Assembly (NCBI GenBank): GCA_041563475.1
Contig: JBFFMY010000008.1
Location: 1-64,000, forward strand
Direction of reading: 5' to 3'
Source: CAJXZP01 sp041563475
GTDB taxonomy: Bacteria; Bacteroidota; Bacteroidia; Flavobacteriales_G; Salibacteraceae
Length of the DNA stretch: 64,000 nt
Part shown: positions 51,912-61,389 of the stretch, piece after piece
Layout: each line of letters starts with the position of its first letter
Position numbering within the stretch: the first letter of the stretch is position 1
Position numbers and translations under genes: made by a program
Notes under the pieces: generated by a model
Told to the model about the DNA's origin: nothing
Databases searched by the model: none
Seen by the model: only the letters and a program-made list of their open reading frames with translations

Positions 51912-53831
51912 ATGTTTAGGTTCATATTTCTAATTCTGATTGGTGTATTGGGTTTTAGTTTCAATTTGATTGCGCAAGGATTTCCCAATGATAATTCTAT
52001 GATGGATGAAATAATTGACGCTGAAATGAAACAAGTTTTTTTTAAGACTATTCAAGAAAACCCGAATACCACTACTTATGATGTGAAGTATTATAGGCTT
52101 CAATTAAACATTAACCCAGCCCAGCGATTTATTAGAGGAGTCGTAACAATTTATTTTGTACCAAACATTGATTTGACTGAAATAGTATTCGATTTATCGA
52201 ATGAATTAACGGTAGATTCATTAGTTTCCAATAATTCCGGTATTTATTCTCATATTGGAAATGTAATTAAACTTAATCACTCGTTTTCTGCCGGTGTTTT
52301 AGATTCTCTGTCTATTTTTTATCAGGGGATTCCCCCTCAGGGTAGTGGTTCATTTGTGCAATCAACTCATGGCAACCAGCCTATTATTTGGACCCTTTCT
52401 GAACCGTATGGTGCAATGGAGTGGTGGCCGTGCAAGCAAAGTTTAACGGATAAAGCTGACTCATTAGATCTAATAATTACTGTTCCGGAGGGAAATAGAG
52501 TTGCAGGCAATGGTATATTAACCTCCACGGAAGTGGCAAATGGATTCGCAACGGTTACATGGAAGAGTAGGTACCCAATTGTTCCTTATTTGGTTGCATT
52601 TGCGGTAACTCCGTATGCGGAAATTTCATTTTTGAGTAATTTACAAGAAGGAGATTTGAACGTTCAAAATTATGTGTACAAAGAAGACAGTTCAGCTGTA
52701 ATCAATGAATTGTTAGCCACGGATACCTTACTTCGATTATTTGATTCTATTGTGGGGCCCTACCCTTTCATGAATGAAAAATATGGTCATGCTCAATTTG
52801 GTCGTGGTGGGGGTATGGAGCATCAAACGATGAGCTTCATGAATCATTTTCGTTTTGAATTAAATGCTCACGAACTTGCTCATCAGTGGTTTGGAGATAA
52901 AATTACGTGTGGATCATGGCAGGACTTGTGGCTTAACGAAGGGTTTGCAACCTACTTTACGGGTATAGCCTATGAAAATTTACGAAGCGATTCCCTTTGG
53001 CAGGGTTGGAAAAGGTCGGTGTTAGATAAAATAGTTTCAGAACCTGGCGGTAGTGTTTTTGTACTAGATACCCTCAACGTACCTAGGTTATTCGATTCCA
53101 GATTGACGTATCGTAAAGGGGCATATGTACTGCATATGCTTCGTCATCAAATAGGAGATGATGCTTTTTTCTCTGGAATACAATCGTATATTCAAGACCC
53201 TAATTTGGCGTATAAAACAGCCCTTACAGATGATTTTTTTAATCACATGTCGCAAAATGCGGGTTGGGATTTATCCTATTATAAAAGCGAATGGATTTAT
53301 GGGGAAGGATATCCGAGTTTTAATGTGCAATGGGACCAAGTAAATAATGATGTAGACATAATATTATCTCAAACAACTTCGCACCTTTCTGTTGATTTTT
53401 TCCACTTATTTGTTCCGATTCTATTTACCAATTCTAGTGGGGATTCATTAATTCAAACTGTATGGCACGCCTCAAATAGCCAGGAGCATAGGATTCCTGT
53501 AGGATTTAAGGTAGAGCAAGTAATAATTGATCCTAATTTAGATTTAATTTCAAAAGGAAATTTTTCGCTGAATACTGACTTGATTACTGGTTTTTCCTTG
53601 TATCCAAATCCTACCAGCTCCATTTTTACGGTAAAACCAGGAAATGATTTTGGGAGATTGGAGAGTTATACCATTTATTCTTTAGATGGAAAGGTAGTGC
53701 GGAATGAACTAAACTTTGATCCGTATCAGAACTCCAAAATTGATGTTTCGAAATTACCTTCGGGTATATATATTATTTCATTTAAGAGTTCAAGTCAAGA
53801 GATAATTCAGAAATTTGTAGTGAATCACTAA
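51912..53831 (+). CDS. Secreted M1-family aminopeptidase with T9SS sorting domain
   Basis: The 639-residue protein has a signal peptide (about 1-21, ending FNLIAQG). An M1 N-terminal beta domain follows (YDVKYYRLQLNINPAQRFIR). The exopeptidase motif reads GGGMEHQTM in place of GAMEN. The zinc site is HELAHQWFGDKI (His320, Glu321, His324) plus Glu343 in WLNEGFATYF. The C-terminal domain (GFSLYPNPTSSIFTVKPGN ... IIQKFVVNH) is a T9SS type A sorting signal. It probably degrades peptides outside the cell, in keeping with a protein-degrading lifestyle. It is convergent with the next gene, overlapping by four bases. Confidence 0.92.
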   Translation: MFRFIFLILIGVLGFSFNLIAQGFPNDNSMMDEIIDAEMKQVFFKTIQENPNTTTYDVKYYRLQLNINPAQRFIRGVVTIYFVPNIDLTEIVFDLSNELTVDSLVSNNSGIYSHIGNVIKLNHSFSAGVLDSLSIFYQGIPPQGSGSFVQSTHGNQPIIWTLSEPYGAMEWWPCKQSLTDKADSLDLIITVPEGNRVAGNGILTSTEVANGFATVTWKSRYPIVPYLVAFAVTPYAEISFLSNLQEGDLNVQNYVYKEDSSAVINELLATDTLLRLFDSIVGPYPFMNEKYGHAQFGRGGGMEHQTMSFMNHFRFELNAHELAHQWFGDKITCGSWQDLWLNEGFATYFTGIAYENLRSDSLWQGWKRSVLDKIVSEPGGSVFVLDTLNVPRLFDSRLTYRKGAYVLHMLRHQIGDDAFFSGIQSYIQDPNLAYKTALTDDFFNHMSQNAGWDLSYYKSEWIYGEGYPSFNVQWDQVNNDVDIILSQTTSHLSVDFFHLFVPILFTNSSGDSLIQTVWHASNSQEHRIPVGFKVEQVIIDPNLDLISKGNFSLNTDLITGFSLYPNPTSSIFTVKPGNDFGRLESYTIYSLDGKVVRNELNFDPYQNSKIDVSKLPSGIYIISFKSSSQEIIQKFVVNH

Positions 53832-54553
53832 ATGTATCCAAAAATACTTTTAAGCTTTAGAGTAATTACTCCGAAAAATGCTTCTTTGAATATTCCTCCC
53901 GACATTTTTGAAGTTCCCTCTTGACGATCTGTAAAAATAATCGGCTCCTCTTTTACTTTGAATCCTTTTTTCCAGGTGCGAAATTTCATTTCAATTTGGA
54001 ATGCGTATCCTTTAAATTGAATTTCATCAATACCAATGTTTTCTAATACCTTTCTGCGGTAACACTTAAATCCTGCGGTTGTATCACGAATGGGCATTCC
54101 AGTAATAATTCGCACATAAGCAGAGGCATAATAGGACATGAGAATTCTACCCATCGGCCAATTCACTACGTTCACTCCTTTGATATATCGGGACCCGATG
54201 ACCAAATCAGCATTGTTTTTTTGAGCGGAATTATACAAAACAAGCAAGTCATCTGGATTATGGGAAAAGTCGCAATCCATTTCGAAAATGAAATCGTAAT
54301 GCCGATCAATACACCAATGAAATCCATGAATATATGCTGTTCCAAGTCCTAATTTTCCAGTACGTTGCTCTAGGAATAGTTGATTAGGAAATTCACTTTG
54401 GAGTTTTTTAACAACTGCAGCAGTCCCATCGGGAGAACCGTCATCAATAATCAATAAGTCAAACGCTTTCTCCAAAGAGAAAACCTTTCGAACCATTTTT
54501 TCGATGTTTTCAATTTCGTTGTACGTAGGTATGATTACAATGCTGTCGTTCAC
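53828..54553 (-). CDS. Polyprenol-phosphate mannosyl/glycosyltransferase (GT2, DPM1-like)
   Basis: The 241-residue protein has the GT2 core: IVIIPTYNEIENIEKMVRKV, DLLIIDDGSPDGTAAVVKKL, EMDCDFSHNPDDL (the metal-binding DxD-type position) and GSRYIKGVNVVNWPMGR. RDTTAGFKCYRRKVLENI is characteristic of dolichol/polyprenol monophosphomannose synthases. It lacks C-terminal membrane helices, so it is the soluble short form. It probably makes a polyprenol-phosphate sugar used for periplasmic or surface glycosylation. The donor sugar is not certain. Confidence 0.88.
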   Translation of the reverse strand: MNDSIVIIPTYNEIENIEKMVRKVFSLEKAFDLLIIDDGSPDGTAAVVKKLQSEFPNQLFLEQRTGKLGLGTAYIHGFHWCIDRHYDFIFEMDCDFSHNPDDLLVLYNSAQKNNADLVIGSRYIKGVNVVNWPMGRILMSYYASAYVRIITGMPIRDTTAGFKCYRRKVLENIGIDEIQFKGYAFQIEMKFRTWKKGFKVKEEPIIFTDRQEGTSKMSGGIFKEAFFGVITLKLKSIFGYI

Positions 54554-54639
54554 AATTATGTGTATTTGTGGCGAAGATAATGTTTGGAATTAATTACACG
54601 GAAGGCGTCTCAAACAAAAAACTTAAATTTTATAAAATT

Positions 54640-54996
54640 TCATAGAGTTAATTCAATTGATGGGTCCCAAAACACCTCTGAAAAATGAACTATTTGATCA
54701 TTTTCAACAGTAATTCCTTCAGATTCAAGGCGTTCTTGCATTAATGTGGGTGTGGCGAAGTGGTTCTTTCCAGTTAAAAGGCCCAATCTATTTACTACTC
54801 TATGCGCAGGGATATCCATATTCGATTTCAAACAACCATTCATAGCCCATCCGACCATTCGTGCAGACCGCGCGGAACCTAAATATTTACCGATTGCCCC
54901 ATAATTGGTAACTCTTCCATAAGGGATTAAACGTACAACTTGATAAACGTTCTCAAAGAAATCTTTGTTTTTTTCGGATAACTTTATGCTGCTCAT
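54640..54996 (-). CDS. Alkyltransferase-like protein (ATL), MGMT fold without the catalytic cysteine
   Basis: The 118-residue protein matches the DNA-binding domain of O6-alkylguanine-DNA alkyltransferase: IPYGRVTNYGAIGKYLGSAR with the arginine-finger region, then the active-site motif. Where MGMT has PCHRVV this reads IPAHRVVNRLG, with Ala64 replacing the acceptor cysteine. ATL proteins bind O6-alkylguanine and flag it for nucleotide excision repair. It is 3 bp downstream of trmB in the same direction and 4.5 kb from uvrC. Confidence 0.92.
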   Translation of the reverse strand: MSSIKLSEKNKDFFENVYQVVRLIPYGRVTNYGAIGKYLGSARSARMVGWAMNGCLKSNMDIPAHRVVNRLGLLTGKNHFATPTLMQERLESEGITVENDQIVHFSEVFWDPSIELTL

Positions 54997-54999
54997 GAA

Positions 55000-55710
55000 T
55001 TATGAAATTCTGAAACTTAAATATTTAATCACGTGACCAATTTCAGAAAATTTAGCTTCATAATACGTTTTTACCTGAAGGATTTCTCTCAATTTTGGGT
55101 CAGTAACACGATCTAAATCGGCATAAATATCATGGGAGGCGAATTCTAATTTGTATCCATGCTCATCAATTTGCTCAAGTGTATAATTAAAGAAGAAATC
55201 GTTGTCATGTTTCAAATGAATCAATCCTCCCGGTTTTAAGAATTGTTTGTATCGATCCATAAATAACGGAGCCGTTAAACGTTTCCGGGCACGATTTTTT
55301 TGGGGTTGCGGGTCAGGAAATGTAATCCAAATTTCATCCACTTCATTTATTTCAAAAAAAGAGGTAATAAAATCAATTCTTGTGCGCAAAAAACCAGCAT
55401 TACCTAAACCCTCTGCTAAGGCTATTTTCGCACCTTTCCATAATCTAGCCCCTTTTATATCCACTCCTAAAAAGTTCTTTTCTGGATTTTGTCGAGCTAA
55501 TGCCACGGTATATTCTCCACCTCCACAGGCTAATTCTAAAACTAAAGGTTTGTTATTCGGAAAAAATTCAGTTTTCCATTTACCTTTTATCGGATGAGGG
55601 AGAATTGCACCACCATTTTCACCATCAATTACATCCACCAAAGAAGGCTCTAAAACATTTTTGAATTCTGCTACATCTGCAAATCGTTTTAGTTTATTTT
55701 TATTAGACAT
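55000..55710 (-). CDS. trmB: tRNA (guanine-N7)-methyltransferase
   Basis: The 236-residue SAM-dependent enzyme methylates G46 of tRNA. VLELACGGGEYTVALARQNP is the SAM-binding loop and FLGVDIKGARLWKGAKIALA the second strand. ITFPDPQPQKNRARKRL is the TrmB signature (FPDPWPKKRHxKRR in E. coli). KPGGLIHLKHDND and a C-terminal TYYEAKF are also conserved. A TATTTTTG element lies 17 bp upstream on the minus strand (55734-55727). The alkyltransferase-like gene follows closely. Confidence 0.94.
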   Translation of the reverse strand: MSNKNKLKRFADVAEFKNVLEPSLVDVIDGENGGAILPHPIKGKWKTEFFPNNKPLVLELACGGGEYTVALARQNPEKNFLGVDIKGARLWKGAKIALAEGLGNAGFLRTRIDFITSFFEINEVDEIWITFPDPQPQKNRARKRLTAPLFMDRYKQFLKPGGLIHLKHDNDFFFNYTLEQIDEHGYKLEFASHDIYADLDRVTDPKLREILQVKTYYEAKFSEIGHVIKYLSFRIS

Positions 55711-55784
55711 CCCCTATAATTTTTGGCAAAAATAACTCCATTAAAATCAAATAATGCGGGGTTTGGTTTTAATTTGTTATTCCA

Positions 55785-56861
55785 ATGAATAAGACCAAAA
55801 CCATATTAGTAGCGCCATTAAATTGGGGAATTGGTCATGCCACTCGTTGTATTCCAATAATTCACGCTTTACTGGAACAAAATCACAAAGTAGTTATTGC
55901 TTCTGATGGAAGTGCCTTAGAGGTTCTTGCACAAAAATTTCCACTTTTAATTCGCGAAGAATTACCTAGTTATAATATTTCCTATCCCGAATCTGGAAAG
56001 CTTATTAATCATGTTGCAAAGTTAATCCCAGGTATTCTTCAAGCCATTAAGCAAGAAAGAAAGGTATTGGAGGCCTTACAGATTAAGTACAATTTTGATG
56101 TTGTTATTTCTGATAATAGATATGGATTGCATATCCCTGAAGCAAAAACGATTTTTATTTCGCATCAAATAAAAATAAATGTGCCTTTTGGTGCTGATTT
56201 TTTAGCCCTGTTACAATTGCGGTTTATAGGGAGGTTTAGTGAAGTTTGGATACCAGATACTCCTGGAAAAAATAATCTTTCGGGTAATTTATCCCATAAC
56301 TGTAGGTTGCCTAAAAACACAAAATTTATTGGACCTTTAAGCCAATTCAGTTTGCATGAAGTGGGCGAAATCCCAAAACATTTTACGCACGATAAACCTT
56401 TTTCATTAATTGTAATTTCAGGACCTGAACCTCAAAGAACAATTTTTGAGAGGATGATTTTAGAACAAATTCAGAAGTTTGATGAAAAGGTGGTGGTGGT
56501 TGGTGGTAGCCCTAGGGATACTGGTGAGGTTAATCTCCCATTGTATTACCCATTTCTTACAGCTCCTAATTTACGATGGTTGTTGCAAAATGCACGTTCT
56601 ATAATTGTTCGTGCAGGATACTCTACGGTAATGGATTTATCTATTCTTCAACGACCTGCAATTTTAGTTCCCACACCAGGGCAAATAGAACAAGAGTATT
56701 TGGCTAGTCATTTATCACGAAACGGCATGTTTGCCGAGATGAGTCAAGATGATTTTAATCTATCGAAAGCCATTGAACGGTATGCGAAACTCCGAGTTAA
56801 TTCACAAATTATTTCTGCAGATTATTCGGAAGAATTTCAATTGGCGATTAACAACATTTAA
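55785..56861 (+). CDS. MurG-like (GT28-type) glycosyltransferase of unknown acceptor
   Basis: The 358-residue protein starts ILVAPLNWGIGHATRCIPII, the UDP-sugar glycosyltransferase N-terminal fold with the GxGH motif. The C-terminal half has WLLQNARSIIVRAGYSTVMD and RPAILVPTPGQIEQEYLASH, the nucleotide-sugar binding region of GT-B enzymes such as MurG. It has no signal peptide. It is divergent from trmB and lies 119 bp before a lytic transglycosylase gene. Acceptors (lipid, carotenoid or cell-wall precursor) cannot be inferred. Confidence 0.8.
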   Translation: MNKTKTILVAPLNWGIGHATRCIPIIHALLEQNHKVVIASDGSALEVLAQKFPLLIREELPSYNISYPESGKLINHVAKLIPGILQAIKQERKVLEALQIKYNFDVVISDNRYGLHIPEAKTIFISHQIKINVPFGADFLALLQLRFIGRFSEVWIPDTPGKNNLSGNLSHNCRLPKNTKFIGPLSQFSLHEVGEIPKHFTHDKPFSLIVISGPEPQRTIFERMILEQIQKFDEKVVVVGGSPRDTGEVNLPLYYPFLTAPNLRWLLQNARSIIVRAGYSTVMDLSILQRPAILVPTPGQIEQEYLASHLSRNGMFAEMSQDDFNLSKAIERYAKLRVNSQIISADYSEEFQLAINNI

Positions 56862-56980
56862 CCTTTAAAAACGTTAACATCTTCGGGTGAAAAAAACAAT
56901 ATTTGTTGCGGATTAACGTTATAAAAATTGGCTTTATTTGTGGCCATCCACTAAGTACTAATAAATTAATTTAATTTCGA

Positions 56981-58474
56981 ATGATAGGAAAGTTTTTCAT
57001 TCTTCCATTGGTTGCCTTGTGTAGTTTTTCTGTAATTGGATTTTCTCAATCTAATGGTCAGGATACCGCCTCCATTGAATCTTTAGAGATAGACGCTGGG
57101 GATGAGGTAGTTTTTACTTTGGATCATTTAGCGAGAATTCCATATCTCGAAATGCATCAGGTGGATACGAGTATTGCGTCATTAAATACCTTTGGTTTTG
57201 CACCGGATAGTGTTCCGGTTTATGATAGTGCGTATTATGCAGCTTTCTTAGACTCTTTGGATAAACGTTCTCCTTTTGATTTGGTGTATAACGCTAGAAC
57301 AGATGCCTTTATAAAGCTATATGCAGTAAAAAGAAGAAAATCTACAGAAAAATTGTTGGGCCTTCAACACCAATATTTTCCGATGATGGAGGAGCTTTTG
57401 GCTAAATACGAAATGCCTTTTGAATTAAAGTATCTAGCGGTTATTGAATCGGGCTTAAATCCTAAAGCGAGATCAAAAGCAGGAGCTGTTGGACTATGGC
57501 AATTTATGTACACTACGGGTAAAATGTTTGATTTGCACCAAAACTCATACATGGATGAACGTATGGACCCTATTAAATCTACGGAAGCTGCCTTGCAATA
57601 TTTAAAATATCTGTATGGAATTTATCACAAATGGGATTTAGCTCTTGCCGCGTATAATTGTGGACCAGGCAATGTGAATAGGGCGATGAGAAGAGCGGGG
57701 AATTCAGATGGAAATTATTGGGACTTGTACGCGTTTCTCCCGCGCGAAACAAGAGGCTATGTGCCGGCTTTTATCGCAGTAAATTATGTAATGAATAACC
57801 CATCTGCCCATAACTTATATCCAGTAATGCCGAAATCCACGTATTTTGAAATGGATACTGTTCATGTAAATAAACCTATTGGATTTGATGAAATTGCGAA
57901 GGCTTTGGATATGCAAGTGGCAGATATTGCATATTTTAATCCTACGTACAAATTGAATTATATTCCAGCGTATAACAATAAGACTGCGATTTTGTATTTG
58001 CCACATGAAAAAGCAGAACTTTTTGTGCAAAACGAGGATAAAATGTACGCGTTGGCCAAAGTAGAAAAACCAAATCAAGGCCAGGAAATAAAAAAGTTTA
58101 CCGAGGAAAGAGTTGTATATACTGTAAGATCAGGCGATTATTTAGGTAAAATTTCTAATAAATATAACGTAAGTATTTCCAATATTAAAACCTGGAATGG
58201 TCTTCGAAGTAATAGTTTACGGGTGGGTCAGAAGTTGATTATATATCCAAAAGGTTCCTATGCATCGGCAGCACCTTCTAGTAATGCATCCGTGAAGAAA
58301 GCAGTAGTTACAACCTCGGGAAATTATACCTATTATGAAATTCAATCGGGGGATACATTATGGGATATTGCAAACGCCCGAGGGGTAAGCGTAGATCAAC
58401 TTAAGGAATGGAATTCTAGTTTACGAGATAAGGGATTGAAAGTTGGCACGAAAATTATTGTAGGTGCATCGTAA
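56981..58474 (+). CDS. Membrane-associated lytic murein transglycosylase with two LysM domains (MltD-like)
   Basis: The 497-residue protein has a signal peptide (about 1-23, ending VIGFSQ). The SLT domain covers about 130-270: YLAVIESGLNPKARSKAGAV with catalytic Glu156, then GLWQFMYTTGKMFDL and LALAAYNCGPGNVNRAM. Two LysM repeats near the C-terminus (about 380-425 and 448-495; VYTVRSGDYLGKISNKYNVS and YYEIQSGDTLWDIANARGVS) bind peptidoglycan. It cleaves glycan strands to 1,6-anhydro products. The DUF4837 gene follows after 16 bp and may be cotranscribed. Confidence 0.93.
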   Translation: MIGKFFILPLVALCSFSVIGFSQSNGQDTASIESLEIDAGDEVVFTLDHLARIPYLEMHQVDTSIASLNTFGFAPDSVPVYDSAYYAAFLDSLDKRSPFDLVYNARTDAFIKLYAVKRRKSTEKLLGLQHQYFPMMEELLAKYEMPFELKYLAVIESGLNPKARSKAGAVGLWQFMYTTGKMFDLHQNSYMDERMDPIKSTEAALQYLKYLYGIYHKWDLALAAYNCGPGNVNRAMRRAGNSDGNYWDLYAFLPRETRGYVPAFIAVNYVMNNPSAHNLYPVMPKSTYFEMDTVHVNKPIGFDEIAKALDMQVADIAYFNPTYKLNYIPAYNNKTAILYLPHEKAELFVQNEDKMYALAKVEKPNQGQEIKKFTEERVVYTVRSGDYLGKISNKYNVSISNIKTWNGLRSNSLRVGQKLIIYPKGSYASAAPSSNASVKKAVVTTSGNYTYYEIQSGDTLWDIANARGVSVDQLKEWNSSLRDKGLKVGTKIIVGAS

Positions 58475-58490
58475 ATAATACCTTTTCACC

Positions 58491-59516
58491 ATGAACGATT
58501 TCATAAAATCACTTTTTGTATTTACCCTTTTTCTAGCCGTGTTTACTTCCTGTAAGGATGAGAACCCGGCCAATACGTTGCTAAGCGTCTCCGGAAACCC
58601 AGGTGATGTAATTGTGGTAACAACCACCAATCAATGGGAAGGACTAACAGGTGAAACCATACGTGAACATTTTGAAAAAAAGGTATATGGAATGCCTCAA
58701 GATGAGCCTATATTTAATGTGATTAGAACCAATAAAAGTGATTTTGAAAGAATTTTCAAAACCTTTAGAAATGTAGTTTTTATAACTATTGATACTAGTC
58801 GATTTAGCGAAGGTGAAGTTACGTTTCATAAAGATGCTTGGGCGAAAGGTCAGCTTATTATCAATGTAACAGCAAGTAGTAGAGATGAGTTAATAGAGCT
58901 TTTTAATGCACGTGCGGATCAAATGGTTTATGCCATTCAAACGAAAGAATTTAATAGGTTATACGCGCAGTATCGAAAACACCCAAACAAAGGAATTCGG
59001 AATAAGTTAGAGAAATTATTGAAAATTAGAGTAATGGTCCCAAAAGAAACCGTTTTGGCTTCTTCCGACTCTAACCACGCATGGATTAGACTAGAAAGAC
59101 AACGACTTAAAGGAGGGTATCAACATGAAGTGAGTCAAGGAGTTTTAATTTATAAGTATCCATATACCGCGAAACAACAATTTTTAGATTCAAATTTATT
59201 TGCAAAGAGAGATTCCATTCTACAGGCTTATATTCCTGGACCAAGTGAAGGAAGCTACATGACTACCGAATACAGGTATCAACCTCCTTTGACCCAAGAC
59301 ATTGATTTCGATGGGCATTTCGCAAAGGAAATTCATGGTTTATGGCGTGTGGAGAACGATTTTATGGGAGGACCTATGGCTTCAATATTTGTTCTAAACG
59401 AGGATGAAGGAATGATATATTCTATTTCAGGATATGCATTTGCACCGCAGTTTGATAAACGCGAGTATTACCGAGAAGTGGAAGCGATGGTGCGATCCGT
59501 AAGATTTGTAAAATAA
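58491..59516 (+). CDS. DUF4837 family lipoprotein
   Basis: The 341-residue protein has a lipoprotein signal (FLAVFTSC, lipidation at Cys21). It then has the characteristic SGNPGDVIVVTTTNQWEGLT and VRTF-like segments, and ends GYAFAPQFDKREYYREVEAM. The layout fits DUF4837, a Bacteroidota family of unknown role. It is the second gene after the lytic transglycosylase, which suggests an envelope function. It is convergent with uvrC, with only 3 bp between stops. Confidence 0.82.
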   Translation: MNDFIKSLFVFTLFLAVFTSCKDENPANTLLSVSGNPGDVIVVTTTNQWEGLTGETIREHFEKKVYGMPQDEPIFNVIRTNKSDFERIFKTFRNVVFITIDTSRFSEGEVTFHKDAWAKGQLIINVTASSRDELIELFNARADQMVYAIQTKEFNRLYAQYRKHPNKGIRNKLEKLLKIRVMVPKETVLASSDSNHAWIRLERQRLKGGYQHEVSQGVLIYKYPYTAKQQFLDSNLFAKRDSILQAYIPGPSEGSYMTTEYRYQPPLTQDIDFDGHFAKEIHGLWRVENDFMGGPMASIFVLNEDEGMIYSISGYAFAPQFDKREYYREVEAMVRSVRFVK

Positions 59517-59519
59517 TGG

Positions 59520-61322
59520 TTAGAATTGCTGAAAATAGTCCCAAACTATTTTCGCCTTTGCTTCCCCAATAAAAACTGATAATTCGTCTAAAGTAGATTC
59601 TTTTATACGTTTTACAGAACCTATTTTAGAGAGAAGTTCTTCCGCTGTTTTAGGGCCAATTCCTTTAATATCATGAAGCTCACTTTTAGTAATTGATTTA
59701 CCTCTTTGTTTTCGGTGATGCGTTATTCCAAATCTATGGGCTTCATTTCGTAAAAACTGGATAATACGTAAACTTTCAGATCGTTTGTCTAGGTACAATG
59801 GAATTGAATCTCCGGGAAAATATATTTCCTCCAACCTTTTGGCTATTCCAATAACGGCAATCTTTCCCATCAAACCTAGGCGTTCTAAACTATTAACCGC
59901 GGAGTGCAATTGGCCTTTACCACCATCAATTACAATAAGTTGCGGAAGTGACTCACCTTCCTTAATTAGCCTACTGTAACGCCTGTATACCACTTCTTCC
60001 ATAGAGGCGAAATCATCGGGACCAACTACTGTTTTAATGTTGAAATGGCGGTAATCTTTCTTAGATGGTTTAGCATTTTTAAAGACCACACAAGCGGCTA
60101 CAGGAAACTCTCCTTGAATGTTTGAATTATCAAAACACTCAATATGTACAGGAAGATCTTTTAATCGCAGGTCTTTTTGAACCTGGTTCATCACTCTGTT
60201 GGAATGACTTTCTGGATCCACTTTTTCCATTGCCTTATATCTATCCATCATAAAATACTTGGCATTCCGTTGCGACATGTCAATGAGTTTTTTCTTATCG
60301 CCTATTTTGGGAATAGTCAATTGAACGTCTTCAATTTTCAGATCAATGGGCTGGGATAGATACAGTTCTTTCGATTGACTGTTAAACTTTTGACGAATTT
60401 CGGCTATACCAATTGCGAGTAATTCTGTATCCGATTCATCTAATTTTTTTCTAATTTCTAAGGTGTGCAATTGAACAACTGCCCCACTATTAATTTTTAA
60501 AAAATTCACGTATCCCGCATAAGAATCCGATATAATACTGAATACATCAACATCGTGAATTTTATAATTTACAACAGTTGATTTTGCCTGATAGTTTTCT
60601 AAAAGAATTATGCGTTCTTTTAGTTCGTGGGCCTTTTCAAATTCCAATTTATCCGCGTAATGCGTCATTGTGGTTTTCAAATCACGTGTTAAATCACCCA
60701 AATTACCCTTTAAAATATGCCGAATTTCAGCAATGCTTTGTTGGTAATGAGTTTCTTGTTCTTTACCTTCACATCCTCCCAAACAATTTCCAATGTGGTA
60801 TTCTAAACACACTCTAAATTTTTTGTTTGCAATGTTAGATGGAGATAAGTTGTAGGAACATGTACGCAATTTGTAAAGTTTTGAAATGATGTTTAGCACA
60901 GTATGCATCATACGAACTGAAGCATATGGGCCATAATATTCCGAGCCATCTTTTATGAGGTTACGGGTGGCAAAAACCCGTGGGAAAGGTTCTTTTTTAA
61001 TGCAAATCCACGGGTAAGTTTTGTCGTCTCTTAAGGCCACATTGTAATGTGGCTGGTGTTTTTTTATTAATGAATTTTCTAGTAACAGCGCCTCATACTC
61101 TGTCTCCACCACAATATATTCTATATGGTCAATTTTTCTTACTAAAAGCTTTGTCTTATGGTTTTCGTATTTGATTTTATTGAAATACGAAGAGACTCTA
61201 TTCTTTAAATATTTAGCTTTTCCAACATAAAGAATTTTCCCGTTTCTGTCGTAAAAACGGTATACTCCGGGTTTTTTGGGCAAATGCCGTACAATTTCTT
61301 TGATGTGTTCAGGAGTCTCCAT
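59520..61322 (-). CDS. uvrC: UvrABC excinuclease subunit C
   Basis: The 600-residue nuclease makes both incisions in nucleotide excision repair. The N-terminal GIY-YIG domain is KKPGVYRFYDRNGKILYVGK. A UVR motif lies near LEFEKAHELKERIILLENYQ and binds UvrB. The C-terminal RNase H-like nuclease has ECFDNSNIQGEFPVAACVVF and LIVIDGGKGQLHSAVNSLER. The terminal double helix-hairpin-helix is LHDIKGIGPKTAEELLSKIG. Length is standard. The alkyltransferase-like protein, which feeds lesions into this pathway, is encoded 4.5 kb away. Confidence 0.96.
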   Translation of the reverse strand: METPEHIKEIVRHLPKKPGVYRFYDRNGKILYVGKAKYLKNRVSSYFNKIKYENHKTKLLVRKIDHIEYIVVETEYEALLLENSLIKKHQPHYNVALRDDKTYPWICIKKEPFPRVFATRNLIKDGSEYYGPYASVRMMHTVLNIISKLYKLRTCSYNLSPSNIANKKFRVCLEYHIGNCLGGCEGKEQETHYQQSIAEIRHILKGNLGDLTRDLKTTMTHYADKLEFEKAHELKERIILLENYQAKSTVVNYKIHDVDVFSIISDSYAGYVNFLKINSGAVVQLHTLEIRKKLDESDTELLAIGIAEIRQKFNSQSKELYLSQPIDLKIEDVQLTIPKIGDKKKLIDMSQRNAKYFMMDRYKAMEKVDPESHSNRVMNQVQKDLRLKDLPVHIECFDNSNIQGEFPVAACVVFKNAKPSKKDYRHFNIKTVVGPDDFASMEEVVYRRYSRLIKEGESLPQLIVIDGGKGQLHSAVNSLERLGLMGKIAVIGIAKRLEEIYFPGDSIPLYLDKRSESLRIIQFLRNEAHRFGITHHRKQRGKSITKSELHDIKGIGPKTAEELLSKIGSVKRIKESTLDELSVFIGEAKAKIVWDYFQQF

Positions 61323-61389
61323 GTGGGATACAATATTAACGTATCAGAATTATGGAAGCCACAATGCACCGCACTTTTTAAGCAAATGC

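Noticed and set aside
56870..56920. Inverted repeat AACGTTAA / TTAACGTT upstream of the lytic transglycosylase gene
   Set aside because: Each arm is short and AT-rich with a 35-base spacer. Such a match is expected by chance in this composition, so it is not listed as an operator.
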